Assembly: GCA_947650285.1 (NCBI GenBank) | Contig: CANTFL010000988.1 | Span: forward strand, 100,029 to 164,028 | DNA length: 64,000 nucleotides | Direction of reading: 5' to 3' | Origin: Hyaloperonospora brassicae | Taxonomy: Eukaryota > Oomycota > Peronosporomycetes > Peronosporales > Peronosporaceae | Shown here: positions 20,591-33,060 of the stretch, piece by piece | Layout: each line of letters starts with the position of its first letter | Numbering within the stretch: position 1 is the stretch's first letter | Translations under genes and position numbers: made by a program | Notes under the pieces: generated by a model | Databases searched by the model: none | Seen by the model: only the letters and a program-made list of their open reading frames with translations | What the model was told of the DNA's origin: nothing

Positions 20591-21771
20591 CGGTCCACCG
20601 CATTTGCGATGGAGTCCTGAACGAAACGGACTACCGCTTCTCGTGTCAGCAGGAAGTTCTCTGCTGACTCTTTGTTTTGTCTTTCAGTGCGCTTCGTGCG
20701 CACTGCTAAGAGATTGTTCTCTTCTTCAGCGAGGTTGTCGTTTTACTCGCTGGAATAATCGTTGGCGATGCTGAATATATCAACATCGTCATCATCATCC
20801 GAGTCAATAATAGCGTCGCCGCTATTATTGAGGTGGTGTTCTTCATCGATGTCAACTTGATCGACATCGGCATCATACGTGACGACGTTTGCGTCGACAC
20901 GTGATGAGCAAGAGCCAAAACGGTTTTTGCTCGAGCGAGTCCCCCCTTATCCAAGAGTCACACTCTAGAAGGGTGGGCACACGTGGATGGCGTAGGCCAT
21001 TCACGTAAAACGGTGTGTGCTGTGTGGAAGCATGCACCGAATTATTGATGGCGAATTCCACCATGGGTAGGAATTCGCTACAACTCGAAAACGAGTGGAC
21101 ATATCCTCGAAGGATCTCTTCGAGGACACGTTTCGCACGTTCCGTCTGACCATCTGTTTCCGGATGGTCAGAAGTAGACATCTGTAACCGTGTTCCAAGA
21201 GAACGGAACACGGTTTGCCGTATTGCCGCCGTGAACCGAGCGTTACGGTCGGATACGAGTTCACGGGGCAACCCGTGGAGTCGGAAGATCGTGTCAAGAA
21301 AGACACGAGCACAGCCGGGTGCCGTGATAGACTCGGGCACTGCAGCAAGATGGACCATCTTGCTGAACCGGTCAACAAACACAAGATACCATTATTCTTG
21401 TGAGCGTCTCCGGGGAAACCAAAGACGAAGTTCATTGAAACGGACTGCCAGCACTCTGCCGGAACAGGTAGAGGCTGCAATGGTGCACGGGAAGAAGGAC
21501 TAGGCTTCACCCGTTTACAAAGCTCGCAAGCACGTATGTACTTGCGTACAAACTGATACTGGCGGGGCCAGTAAAAGTCACGACTTACCGTGAGATAAGT
21601 CTTTTCACTCCCACGATGGCCACCTGTTGGGGCATCGTGACACTCATACATGATGCGTAATCGCAAATCATTATGAGTGGGGACGACGACACGAGGCGTG
21701 TTGCCGTCAACGGCTGTATAATATAACAGTCCGTTACGCGTTGTGTACCGATCCTCATCGGATCGGTACAT
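20314..21771 (-). pseudogene. Integrase, element B
   Basis: Pieces on minus: H2C2 zinc region and linker (21001-21771; CHDAPTGGHRG, YIRACELCKRVKPS), DDE core (20873-21382; [33 protein letters not shown] for the second Asp, STSDHPETDGQTERAKRVLEE for the Glu), then GPY/F (20314-20703; KLLPKYIGPFRVLQRKGNAYTIEL). All three catalytic acids are recognisable, but the zinc region and core lie in different frames and the region 20,706-20,870 is interrupted, so the gene is broken. Confidence 0.85.
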
Positions 21772-21889
21772 AGCAGGTAAATTATTCTATGATTTACTGG
21801 ATGGAAGCACCAGATGATCCATAAATCGCAGAAGATCCTAATCTTCTGCGCATGCCTTTCGTACGTCGTCAAGTAAGCTTGACGACGGA

Positions 21890-22330
21890 ACACTGGCTAT
21901 AAGCGTTGAAACACTGGGCCATCCTCACTGTTGGATTGCGCGTCTGATTTGAAATCGGTTCGGCGCGAAAGCGCATCAGCGACGACATTACGTCGTCCTG
22001 GCATAGAATCGACGGAGAAGTTATACTCCGCGAAGAAAGACAGCTACCTCGCCATCCTTTGCGAGAGGTGTGGGCTATTTACGGCCGTGCGTAGAGACGC
22101 ATTGTCGGTATACACGATGAACGGTCTATCTCCCAAGATATAGACGTGGAACTTAGCCAGTGCATATTTCATGGCAAGGCGTTCCTCATCATGCACTAAA
22201 TAATTATGCTCAGCTGCTTGCAGCTGACGCGATTGATAGCAGATGGGACGGTCCGCGCCCTCTGTGTCAAATTGCATCAACGCACAGCTGATAGCAAAAT
22301 CGCTGGCGTCACAGACATTTGAAATGGTCC
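21890..22330 (-). pseudogene. RNase H, element B
   Basis: Frame 22044-22280 reads MMQFDTEGADRPICYQSRQL, LVHDEERLAMKYALAKF and YILGDRPFIVYTDNASL, typical of gypsy RNase H. The YTDHASL signature appears as YTDNASL. Stops lie on both sides. Confidence 0.75.
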
Positions 22331-22471
22331 GTCTTAATCCGCAATCGCCAATATCGGCGACTGCATCAAGCTTTGCTTGATACCTTCGAAGGAACGCTGA
22401 CAGTCAGCGTTCCATGACCATTTGACATTTTTCTTAAGTAAACAAGAAAGATGCACAGTCATCTCGGCGTA

Positions 22472-23545
22472 TTAGCGCGAGTACTTTTGCAAGTACTCCG
22501 CTAGTCCAAGGAACTTTCTTAGTCCCTTGACATCGACTAGCACAGGCCAGTCGGTGACCGCCTTGATATTTTCGGGATCAGGGCGTACGCCGTGTTTACT
22601 CACGATACACCCAAGAAGCGGTGTTTCGCTAGCCGCATATATTTCCCTTCTTGAGATTGGCTTGCAACTTATGCTTACGCATAGTTGAAGGACCTCACGA
22701 ACGTAATTTTTATGAAATTCAACGTCCGTCTCTCCGTCCATAGCTCGGCTATCGACGAGCACATCGTCATAGTAACTCGTTGGGAAATCTCGCGCCGGTC
22801 GAAACAGATCTGTTACGCATCTGGTGAGCGTTGCAGGGGCTTTGCTTGGCCCTTGTGTCATCACTAGCCACTCCCACAGCATACCGCTGAGGTTTCTCAC
22901 TGTTGTGTACGGGATGTCCCGTTTACGTATGAGAATCTGATAGAAGCCATCCGTCATATCCATGGACGAGAAGATGGTACTCTTAGACATACCATATACG
23001 ATTATGTCCTTCCTCGGTATCGGCTTCTGAGCCAATACCGTTGCAGCATTCAATTTGTTGAATGCGTGCACGATCCGCCATCCTCCTGTGGCCTTACGCA
23101 CACAGAAGGTCGTAGAGATGCAAGGAGAAGTTGATTAACTCACATGGCTTGCTGCAAAGCGATCTGCAAAGAACTTGTCTATCGCTAGTACTTGTTCACG
23201 AGGCAGTGGCCACGGCTTCATGACACAGTTCTTCGAGCCCGGTTTGAGCTCGATGTCGTGTCGAGTGCCTCTATTCTTAGGCAACTCGCAGGGTACGGAT
23301 TCAGGGAAAACATTCTTGAATTCTATCAAATCCTCATACAAAGGATTTGCCTGAAGCGACTCCCAGGATTGAGACGTGTATCGCTTAATCCGAGTCTTCT
23401 CCTCGAAGAAACTTTCGTCCATCAATGAGCTGCTGAGAACCCGTTCGCTTCTCAGCAAACACTGTTGCCGACCGAATATCGGCCACATACTCATCCTCTG
23501 TGGCGAGTATGCAGATCTGCTTGACCTTGTCACTACGCGGATCAC
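22472..23545 (-). pseudogene. Reverse transcriptase, element B
   Basis: The 209-aa frame 22472-23101 holds most of the palm and thumb: GGWRIVHAFNKLNAATV, SSMDMTDGFYQILIR (first catalytic Asp), TSYYDDVLVDSRAM (Y-x-D-D motif), TPLLGCIVSKHGVRPDPENIKAV and KGLRKFLGL. 23135-23545 is the preceding part with LPREQVLAIDKFFADR. A shift at about 23,100-23,135 splits the two, so the gene is broken, though the core is the best preserved of the three copies. Confidence 0.85.
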
Positions 23546-23662
23546 GCAAGAACCGTTTGGGTTAAAGCGTTGTCAATTGAGTTATCTCCGAAGTTAACTT
23601 CGAAGGCACAATCAGATCAATTGTATAAGCGCTTATACTTGATCCTTCATTTACCAAGACGT

Positions 23663-24686
23663 TCAACGTCCCGGTTTCTTCCTGGCAACTTGTTCAACAT
23701 GTTTTTGAGGGCCTAATTCATCAGCACGTAACTCTAAAGGAATTCCTTTCTCTTGAACGTGGAGAATTATTCCCTCGACGTCTTCCGACGGTGGATGTGC
23801 CACCCCATTCAGGGACTGATACTCTACGGTCGACTCTTCAGTCGAAATAGGATGACCGTGTTGTCCTTTGGTCGCAACGGGTTTCTTCTTTCTAGGATGT
23901 TGCCCGCCAGGCATACATCCATGTCCCGATCCACTCGACTTATTCGAGTGATTAGCCTTCGGCTCTGTCTGTACTTCTGTACAGCCGCTAAGAGCTTGCT
24001 CCACAGTGTAGTGATCATCTACACTGAGGTCTTGTGTTGTAGTGCAAACGACTGTACCGCAAGTGAGGCCATCGCACTCATTCGCAGTACGTCCACACGC
24101 TTGTGGACGCTCCATGACGTTCATCAGATGGCCATCTGATAAACAAGCAGCAGGCATCTTCACGGATCAATGCTGCCAGCTCACTCTTGGATGGTACTTT
24201 CTGAGCCAAGGTAATCCCAGGATGACATCAAAGTTGTCATCCAGATCCAGTACGATGAAATCATCATCGTACTGTTCGCTCTCTAAAGTTTAGTGGATTC
24301 CCACTACAACGTTTTCCAACGGTTATCGATGCGCCTGTAGCGAGACGCACTCTCATCCTCGTTGAAGGGATGTCGCGCTCAACGAACTTGAGCCTACGAC
24401 CCTATAGTGACTGGCGACGAACAAAGTTGTTCGTCGCCCCACAGTCAACTAGAGCACGGAGTGACAAATTGTTTGTCGCTTGTAAATTCAAGCTGATGAG
24501 TGTCACTTCATCACCAGGTGCAAAGCCACATATCGATTGTGTATCTGGAGCAACTTTCGTCAAGAGATTTGCAAATCCTCTTGAGATTACTGGATCAGTA
24601 GGGCGCTCCGCTAATACTGACCCCGACCATTTTTTGATGGTCCGCTTCGCTGTTGCGATTTCGGAATAGGTTTGTACATACGACAA
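23663..24686 (-). pseudogene. Aspartic protease and protease-RT linker, element B
   Basis: 24402-24686 ends with LVDCGATNNFVRRQSL, the protease active-site region (Asp followed by Cys-Gly-Ala instead of the usual Ser/Thr-Gly-Ala). Codons near 24,200-24,280 give the second half of the protease with DFIVLDLDD and FDVILGLPWLR. 23663-24163 is the open linker, 166 aa, nearly identical to copy A. Frames are separated by stops. Confidence 0.7.
24123..24140. repeat. Perfect 18-nt palindrome
   Basis: ATCAGATGGCCATCTGAT within the linker coding region. Copy A has the same place with two mismatches, so it is a member of the hairpin chain. Confidence 0.85.
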
Positions 24687-24719
24687 TTGCTCTTCCTGTC
24701 AAACGGTTGCTCATTTCGC

Positions 24720-25764
24720 TCAGTACTGGTCGGTACTGAGTAGGGCACTACACTCGTAAGCGTATTGTCCCAACTTCTGACAGCGATTGCATTTCTGCAA
24801 TTGCTTGTTGTTTAAAGAGCGAGGTCTCTCGCTCTCGACATAACAGAGGTCTATTGGTTCTGAACCTCTGGAATCTTGTTGTCTCGGTGGACTATATGAG
24901 CTTAAGCTAGCATGAGCATGTCTCATGGTAAAGGCCTCCTGTTCCGCTGCTAAGTTAGCATTTTCTACAGTATACAACTCTAGACGGAACAGGTGATTTT
25001 GGACGGGCCCCTCAGCTATCCCCTGCATGAGCACAGTAATCAACGTGTTTTCACGCACTGGGTTGACAGTTATACTACTCGCAAGGAGTCGTATATATTG
25101 AACATAAGCGTGCACGTCACGCTTACCCTGTTTGAGATTCAGAAGCTCCAATCGAGCTCTGAGCTCTGCTCTTGGCGTCTAAAACGTACGTTTGAGCCGC
25201 GTTTTGAAGGATTCGAGCGACTTAAAAGCATATGGGTCGCTCATCTCCAGCCCTGAGGCCCAAGTATTGGCACGTCTGGCCAAATGAGATTGAGCAAATG
25301 TTAATTTTATTTGCTCATCTTCGATACGACGTGCCTTTGGCTCTGCCGAGTACTACGAACCACAACAACAGGGAGTCTTACTTGACTCCTTTGTTATCAG
25401 AGATGTCAACCTTCAAGATTTCGGGACGAGGCGCATGCGTCGTACCGCCCACAGCAGCATTAAATTGCTGCTGTCTAATCAGCTCAGTCTTTTGAGCACC
25501 GAGTTCTCTCAACTGCTCGGCCTGTTGACAGCCTTGCTGGTGAAGCAAGGCCACTTTCTCCCGTCCGGTAGCAAGTTTATATTGAACGAACCTGGCGATG
25601 TAGGCATGCTGTTGGTCTCTTTTAAGAGACTCCAACATAGCGGTAACGCCAATGTCGCCCACGTTAGAGATCATTTGCCCTACCGCGGCCCATTCGAGCT
25701 CACTCAAATGGGCAAAGACTTCACGTGTCGCGTGAAATCTTTCTCCCTCATCCATCATAAACAT
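24720..25764 (-). pseudogene. Gag, element B
   Basis: N-terminal piece 25378-25764 (MDEGERFHATREVFAHLSELEW..) with a Gln-rich helical stretch, and C-terminal piece 24720-25151 with LLNLKQGKRDVHAYVQYIRLLA and a zinc knuckle in which the His is replaced (CNRCQKLGQYAYEC). The capsid between 25,160 and 25,370 is broken by stops. Only about 70% identical to gag of copy A, in contrast to the near-identical protease block next to it. Confidence 0.75.
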
Positions 25765-25812
25765 GATGGATAAGATGTGTGGTCGCTGGAAGGACTACAA
25801 AGTGCTACTACG

Positions 25813-26257
25813 TGTAACAGGGCACACCCATTGAGTGAACTTAACTCAAAGGTGACGTGTGCCCGACAAGCGTACACAGGGCAACCGAGGACGCGTTAGG
25901 TACAACAGAGACCGAAAGCTCTGTCTTGAGGAAAAAGTAGAAATGTTTATTTAATATAGTTATTACGTTAATAAATCATCTTTGGCTTACTCCAACTATA
26001 TTAAACTATCTTCTCCTATGTGTGTCCCTTGCTCACCACCCATTGCGCGCGTCCAGCAGCGATTGGTGGTAGAGTTGGTTGATTTACACCGTACATCAAC
26101 CGAGAAGTGGACACCTCCACGGATATTATCCTTAGCGACAATAATCCGACAACATCACTCATTTCGAGTTATGATGATTGAATATAATCATAACAGAAAA
26201 TATATAAAATCTGGTACTTTCGTACCAATTTTTATGTAACGGGCTCACCCCGTTACA
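25813..26257 (-). repeat. 5' LTR of element B
   Basis: 445 bp, TGTAACAGGG...CCCCGTTACA. Stem TTGAGT/ACTCAA (25831-25836, 25844-25849) with CC/GG outside an A-A mismatch; further stems ACTC/GAGT, ATGATT/AATCAT and GGTAC/GTACC toward the right end. It differs so much from 18218-18610 that the two cannot be the products of one recent reverse transcription. Confidence 0.85.
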
Positions 26258-26258
26258 A

Positions 26259-27262
26259 TCGAGATCGTGATATGCAATCAGGTTGGTGTGGACCACGGCA
26301 AGCGATAGCAATCAGGGGAGTGTGTGCTACACCATGTGACCCGCGATCAGCAAGGTGATCGCGATCAAGGATGCGATCAAGATCTTTATCGGTGATCAGG
26401 TATGTGATCGCAATCAAGCAAGTGTTAATTACACCACACAATCGGCGTCCAGAAAGGCGACTGCGATCGGACAAGCATATCAAGTATATGCCACGCAAGT
26501 ACAAGGTTGATACTTTCTGGAGAGATCAACTCGTGGCATACGATACGTACGGAATGAAGATAGGGATATGATTGTTGGGTTTGATTGGATAACATCAAAC
26601 AGAGTTCAATTTTCTTCTAAGTACACATGTCGACTTCTCCTTTGGGTTCGATCATTAGTTGCCCGACACAAAAAAAAGTTACAACTTTCATCAAGTGGTA
26701 TCCCTGTATTGTTTGGCCAGGGATCGAAAACTCTCAAACATCACCCCAACTGCGATCGGGCGCAGGAAACTCTTTGTAGTTTAAGAGTTAAGATCACGAG
26801 ACGGCTCAAGTGGTCAGAAGGCTCGCGAATCAAGGTCGCATTTGGACAAGGCGATCTGCTATAGATCAGGGCGACTCACATCGAGCATTCCACAAGTACA
26901 CAAGTGATCCCTTGAAGAAATCCACAAAATTACGTCAACCCGATCGCAATGTGAATATATCCACACCGAGATCGAACCTCAACCCCATTGCAAACACTTT
27001 TAATATCTCCATTGACACGAGTCAACGTGGAAGAGTGCAACCCGCCTCATTGACGGGTACACAAGGTGAGGTAGGCTATCAAAAATACGGAATAGAAGAA
27101 GTACCCCTTCCGTTAGTCGGTCGTCCGGGCGCCATTGAACAGTTGGGATCGACTCCTCAAACGAGTGATCACCACGCCACCACACGACCATGCATTCGTT
27201 CACAATGTAGTTGGGATATACATTCGTTCGCTGCACCATGTGTTTTTGCAAATAAAAGGTAA
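26259..27262 (+). mobile_element. Leader relic of a second retroelement family (GATC-rich)
   Basis: The stretch 26,570-27,180 can be aligned with 41,590-42,130: shared are the GAGACGGCTCAAGTGG core (here near 26,798), an ACTGCG.TCGG box before it, and a CGACGGGTACACAA-like box near 27,050. 26,340-26,500 is full of GATC words (GTGATCGCGATCAAGGATG). The left edge abuts the LTR of element B. It is probably the 5' leader of the same kind of element as 41-44 kb. No intact gene. Confidence 0.5.
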
Positions 27263-30200
27263 CATTTGAATTGAGGTCGATATAATAGATTAGACCGTTG
27301 TATCGACTTACTTCACTGCCATGTAGTTCATTATAAGGAGAAATAGCGATATTTCTATATCGCCATGTTCAGCATGAACTCGACGCGGCAATAGGAAGAA
27401 TTATCATAATTTACCAATATGGTTGCCAACAGGAAAATATAATAGAAGAACAGAAAACATCGTGTATAGTTGCAGGTCTAGTGCAGGTGCGCGTGCTCAT
27501 AAGTTGAAAGCTCTTCGCATCGACGGCAGTGCGTACGTACAATGTTTGCCGTATGGAAGCTGGAAAGACGCGACAGATTTTTGTCCCAAAAGATCAAGCT
27601 CTATGATCCATTTGATATGGTCGTATCAGGATGTAAATTTCAGAACGAACACATGTCTGATCTACCTCGCGCTAAGCCATGCGCTCGAGAATAGCTTATA
27701 TGGCTATATCAAGTTCAGCGTAATTGACACGACCGGTAGTAAAGATATATTGTGGAATTTACAGAAATCTGTATTGTAATGAGCTCATTGATAAGCAAAC
27801 GATATACTGAAAAATTTATCATGAGTTGTATCGTAGTTATCTCGTCGTTAATCTTGGTTACTGTGGTATTCAATGGTTTAGCGCATATTCTCGGCAAGAC
27901 CCAGATCCTTCTCCTGTATTCAATACACATTTGAAGCGAACTTCGTGTACTAGCAAGAAGTGCTTTGATGTGGCACGAACCAAGTTTTGTCGATAAGTCG
28001 ATAGAGGAGGTTTTATCAATTACCAAGTTTATCTGACTAATTTCACCCATTCAGGCCGTGAACCTTTTCGTGTCTTAGCTTACATGCTAGAGCAAACAGT
28101 TGTCACCTATCAAGCTGCTCGTTACTCTTGCTATCGACTGACGAAGGGAACAAGGGACACTGATGATCGATCATTAGATCGTGGTCGATATAAGCGTTGC
28201 GTTGAATGATGGCACGTGGTGCCAAGGGATTAGTCATAAATAGAGTACTGAAGCTTTGGTTTAACTCCGACGATGAAAAGGCGAGTAACCGAAATAATTT
28301 GAATATGTGAGGATTATAGAAAGTATAATTTAATGTAAGATGAACAATTTAACTTCTCTCCTGGTGTATTTTGGCCTTCCGTCACTTAAGCGCTTATGGT
28401 GGTATAATACCCAGTTAGGCTATAATCATACTGTCTTGATGCAACAACACTACAAAATTGCCGAGTGAAGTCGGCAAGTTGGGCTGTTGCGTCGAAGTAG
28501 AATGATGTACGTTCGCATTTTGTCTCTTTTGGACCCAAAGGTGGCTTTGTACGACGAATACGTCACAACCAAATTACTACTAGGGGATGCCTGAGCTCAG
28601 TTGAGTTTTGATCTTGCTCTTCTGTTAACCCCACACCAATGTGTGGGTGCCTACGCGTTTACCATCAAAAAGATCACCGACGTAGTGTACCTTCGACTAC
28701 AAGAGTGACGGTACCTTCGGCTGCAGTACACCGGATCGTATATCGACGAGTCTCATATGGAATCTTCTTCTGAGCTGACCTTATGGTCGCTAAAAATTTC
28801 AAATACAACCGTCGATAGGGTCATACCTTTTAATATGACAGGAAATAAGCTGTGCCCTGTACAGGGTAAACGACTTGTCGATGAGGCAGAATCAGCGTTC
28901 GCTGGTAGCATCGCCCATCCCATGTCGACAAAATCTCTTGGTGCTACAAGTTAATGCCTCTTCAGCTATTCCGATCGAAGAAAAAGCAACATCTTTTCCA
29001 CACAGGAACATGCTGAAAAAGTGTACGCGTGCCTTGGACTTGTACAATTTGCTTCGAAAAAATGTGTTGATCATATCTATGAGCGACGGGGATGTGCAGT
29101 TCTTTACCTGTCTGTCTTACACCTATTTTAGAAGATAGATTAGCAAATTCCTATGCCTTTATCGATCGCCGGTCATTCGGCTATAGCGATTTAGGGTCTA
29201 GATATATTATACTTAGGAGATGAGAACGTAGCGAGATCATGTATCAGCAAGATTATTATTATGCGATCTTGGGCTTCATAAATCTTTGTCTCCCACGTAG
29301 CTTCGACCGATATCACTTTAAGGTTTAGCTAGCTTAGCTGAATTTACTGCACAGAGAAAGAGCATCTGGTCTTTCCAATTACGATGTACCGTATTTTGCT
29401 GTGCATCTTCATGCTTCAATCTTGAGTAGATTGATAAGACGCGACATAGGCTTCCGCTGAATACAAGTGAACTATAATCGAACGCAATAAGCGCCTCAAT
29501 CTAATCCCCCTGACTGGTTTAAGTGTGTATAAAAGTTATAGTAGTGGTCGAATTATGGCTTCACCTAGAAACGTTTTATAAGGTACGAAAAATCAGAAGT
29601 TATACGCACGCTCACTATGTATATATATATCGTGTAATTACCGAACAACTGCAGAAATTTCAATTCTGATTGATACTAAAATGCTAATATACTTGATGCT
29701 CGAAGACATTAACTGTTTGTCATTTTCCGTCTCATAAAGTGTGTGTAGTTCGTTACGATACATGTTACTTTCTACAAGCTTTGAGCCCAATGAATGCAAT
29801 ATATAGGGCAGTTTGCGCGACAGTTCGAATGCAAAAGTAATTCCTACCACTGGGTACTAAAGGTCCGGTTAGTATGCAGAGTATACATAGCTTTAATACA
29901 AGACACAACACGGTGGCGTCTATGCGGTGGAGAATCCATTCCCACGAGTGATGACGCGTTAGGATATCTAGTGTTAATGAGAATGTTGACAGTTAAATGA
30001 ACGCGATATTGTAGTTCTAGACAATTTCAAGTCGTAAGAAAGACTATTTGCAATTAGGGAATATACCTATGACTTCACCATGACTTCTTCCATTTATTTT
30101 AAGCTTGTTGTTTATGTCTACCTACAAAGTGGGAGTATTCGTATGTACTATATGGATGGATCATTACTTTTTAAACAGGTGTCGCTCGAGGAGGCCAACG

Positions 30201-32639
30201 AGAGAGCAAATGTGATATTACTCATGTTGTTTCAAGTATGATGACAAAAGTATTGACTTACTTATAAAATCTGATCATGACCGTGAGCTTTTAGTATACT
30301 TTTTGAAAGCAAGGGCGTGCCCATTTGCACGATAAAAGCCAAAATATACACTATCAAGCTTAAAATGAGCGATCGCGCATGAGGGCTTTTACTGCGAAGT
30401 ATAAGAAGCTTCGTATTCGGCCTTTTTGACAAGGTGGATCGGTTTTTACTCAATGTGGATGGGACTGAAGTTCAAATGACAAGTATTGTTGAACCATTCA
30501 ATCTTTTTAGTGGACCGGGACGTGAAGATTATTATGCTAATATGTTTCTTTGATAGTACAGAGAGACAATGCACCGAACAAATTGTAACGTGGTAGGCTG
30601 ATTGCCAATGCATAGAATGAGAAAAGAAGGGTTTAAATTTTACAGACGAGCATGATCCCTGTCAAAGAAACGTAATGCTTAACGCAATGAAAGGATCTAG
30701 TATACTTGAACACAGAGCATGACATGTACCTAACAGCAATTTATAAAGTTTGTGTGTGTGGAAAGATGTGAACTCGTAGAGTCTGGATAATATCGTCCAA
30801 CAGTTATGGGAGGGGATGCGGAAAAATGTGCTAATCCAGGTCAATTGCACTAAAATGGTCACGTGGAAGGAACATCAACTCCACTATTGCTCAAGCGCAT
30901 AAATTGCGTAGAATAAGATATGTCAGTCTTGTACGAGAAATTAAAAAGAAATTACAAGGAATGTATAAGAAATTGATAAATTAAGGTGCGCCGATGTCTT
31001 AAGTAATTGTGTCGAGTTTTATAGTTAATGCGCCCAAATCGGGAACACTCGCAAGAGATCGCAACCGACATTTTTGCTGGACACACAAGATGTATCTTGT
31101 CCACCAAACACTATTCAATTCTATAGTAGTTTAGAGAAGAGGTATATTCAGCAATGAGGCGTGGCTTGACAACGTTGAGACGTGTCTATTAATGTTTCAT
31201 TCAATCAATGGCATGCCACAGCTTGTATCTATATAGGGTGCCGTGGCAAATAATTATATGGGTTGTAAGGCGATATGCGTATTGACCTGTATACACTCTT
31301 CTCTTTTGGAACTGTCAAGCAAATCATGATTTCGTATCGAAATCTAGATGAAGATGCACACGATTGATTATAATATAGCAGTAAAAAGGTGCATCAGAGG
31401 AATATATGAGGGATGCAGAATATGACGTCGATTTAATTTGTTATGTTCTTGTGTTTAGTTTCAGTGGTGGAGAACAACGCGGAGACCACCATTATACAAT
31501 TGTCGACATCAAAAAGAAAGATCTATTGTTTAAGTGTTTGATGATGGCTCCAAAAAGGCGGTAGGGGTGAATTAAAAAAACTTTTGGCCCTTTGAATGGA
31601 AAATACAATCCTATGTTTGTCGCTCATTGAAACTTCGTCTGACATTTTACTCGGACGAGCGTCGCGTTACTTGTCTAATTTTATCGAAGGAAAAACAGAA
31701 CAAGATATCACGGTCAGTGAGTCGAACAAAGACACTGAACGGCATGTAAATATCACTTGGATCGGGGATTTATGGAGTCATTTTTCTGCTGCCCAAAATC
31801 CACTGACTCCGTAGAACTACTCAACTAACGTCATATGATATATGTTATTGGTCTTAAAGCACTAATTTTTGTGCAGACGCATCAAAGATGATATGGCTAA
31901 GAAGTTGGCACCTTTTTAAATTCCTCGGATTGAACGACTAACATATACGGATGGCCGGTCTTCACACAGACTCAGAAAAATAGCACTATACGTTTAATTT
32001 TTAGCAAGAAGACAGAAGCAGCAAGACATAGCACTTAAACTAAAATTTTGACAAGCAATGTAAATTTGAGCGGACGCACCGTACCATCATAGTTATGGCT
32101 TCTTAAGTACTAGTGATTGTAGTTTACCGCTTATTTTGGGTGATACAGTGATATTATGTGCGTATACATGAAACGAGGCCCCACAAGTGCAAATAAAGAG
32201 AGTGGATAGACAATGAAGGTGCTTAAGATCTCATTGCTTGCTCATGTTGTGAATTCTAGATCGTTATGAACGGTGTATATGGGTGAAAGGAAAATGAATT
32301 TGTAACAGAAAGGAAAAAGGACTTATCATTAATATTGATATATTATAAGAATACCGTGTTAACTTTAAAAGGACTAAGTTGTGCTCTCCTAAGCGTGCAC
32401 GATATCGAGATATACGGCAGTACACTTAACAAGACTTCTTAGGTGGTGTAATAAAATTGATACAGGCATAGCGAACGATGCTTTCGCGCACGATAAGGAC
32501 CATAGGCGATCAGAAAACTACTATATTGCATTGATGAGTAGACAAGTCTTGTAAGTAAACTAGAAGGAGCATCCATCGACGAGGAAATGATTATTTGTAT
32601 CCAGGTCAACGATCTGGAAACATATTCAAGCCATGAAAA
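27263..32639. other. AT-rich gene desert
   Basis: More than 5 kb without a recognisable gene or domain. Near 28,430-28,660 there are two hairpins (TTGCCGA/TCGGCAA 28458-28464 with 28471-28477, CCCACAC/GTGTGGG 28630-28636 with 28641-28647), possibly a solitary LTR of another family. The rest I read as decayed repeats. Confidence 0.45.
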
Positions 32640-33060
32640 AAAGTGAAGATTGGACGTGTCTGTAATTGGGTTCACATCAGCTATTCCAAGAAACTCAGGT
32701 CAAGTCTTGCGTCACAGTAAAAAAGAAGTTTGGTAGAGTGGGTTCGCAAAGATTGATGACGAGATTCAAACCACTTACTGTGTTGGGCTGCCAACTTACG
32801 AAGGGAGTACCCCGATGGTTTGTACGGACCTTCACTCACCTTGTGTACCCGTCAGCTGGCGAATAGCAAATTATCGAAAGGCTTGTGTGAGGATGTAGAT
32901 GTCGACCTTGAAAGAGGAAGACCTGGGCCCCATCAAAAATGCTTTACTCGGTGGGCAAGTAGGCGGCCAGTCGATCCATATAGTCAAGAGTGGACTTATA
33001 CCGATAATCTTCAGGAAGCTTGTCGCCCCTGGATTTTTCGTTTATTATATCAGGGACGTT
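32640..33060 (+). pseudogene. Possible integrase C-terminus relic
   Basis: Codons at about 32,660-32,710 give NWVHISYSKKLRS, like the WVHISRLKPR end of the GPY/F region of oomycete gypsy integrases. What follows is acidic and broken. An LTR-like block begins 180 bases downstream, which fits the end of an element read on +. Weak because only one motif supports it. Confidence 0.35.

Larger units (their letters stand above)
18218..26257 (-). mobile_element. Ty3/gypsy chromoviral LTR retrotransposon, copy B (defective, mixed LTRs)
   Basis: An 8.04-kb element read on the minus strand: 5' LTR 25813-26257, gag, protease, RT, RNase H, integrase, chromodomain, polypurine tract, 3' LTR 18218-18610. 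The domain order and proteins match copy A. The two LTRs differ in length (445 and 393 bp) and strongly in sequence, and the bases next to the element (TCTTG left, ATCGA right) are not a duplication. So this is probably a recombinant between two members rather than one clean insertion. On + it carries the best preserved antisense frame of the family (18656-20590). Confidence 0.85.
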
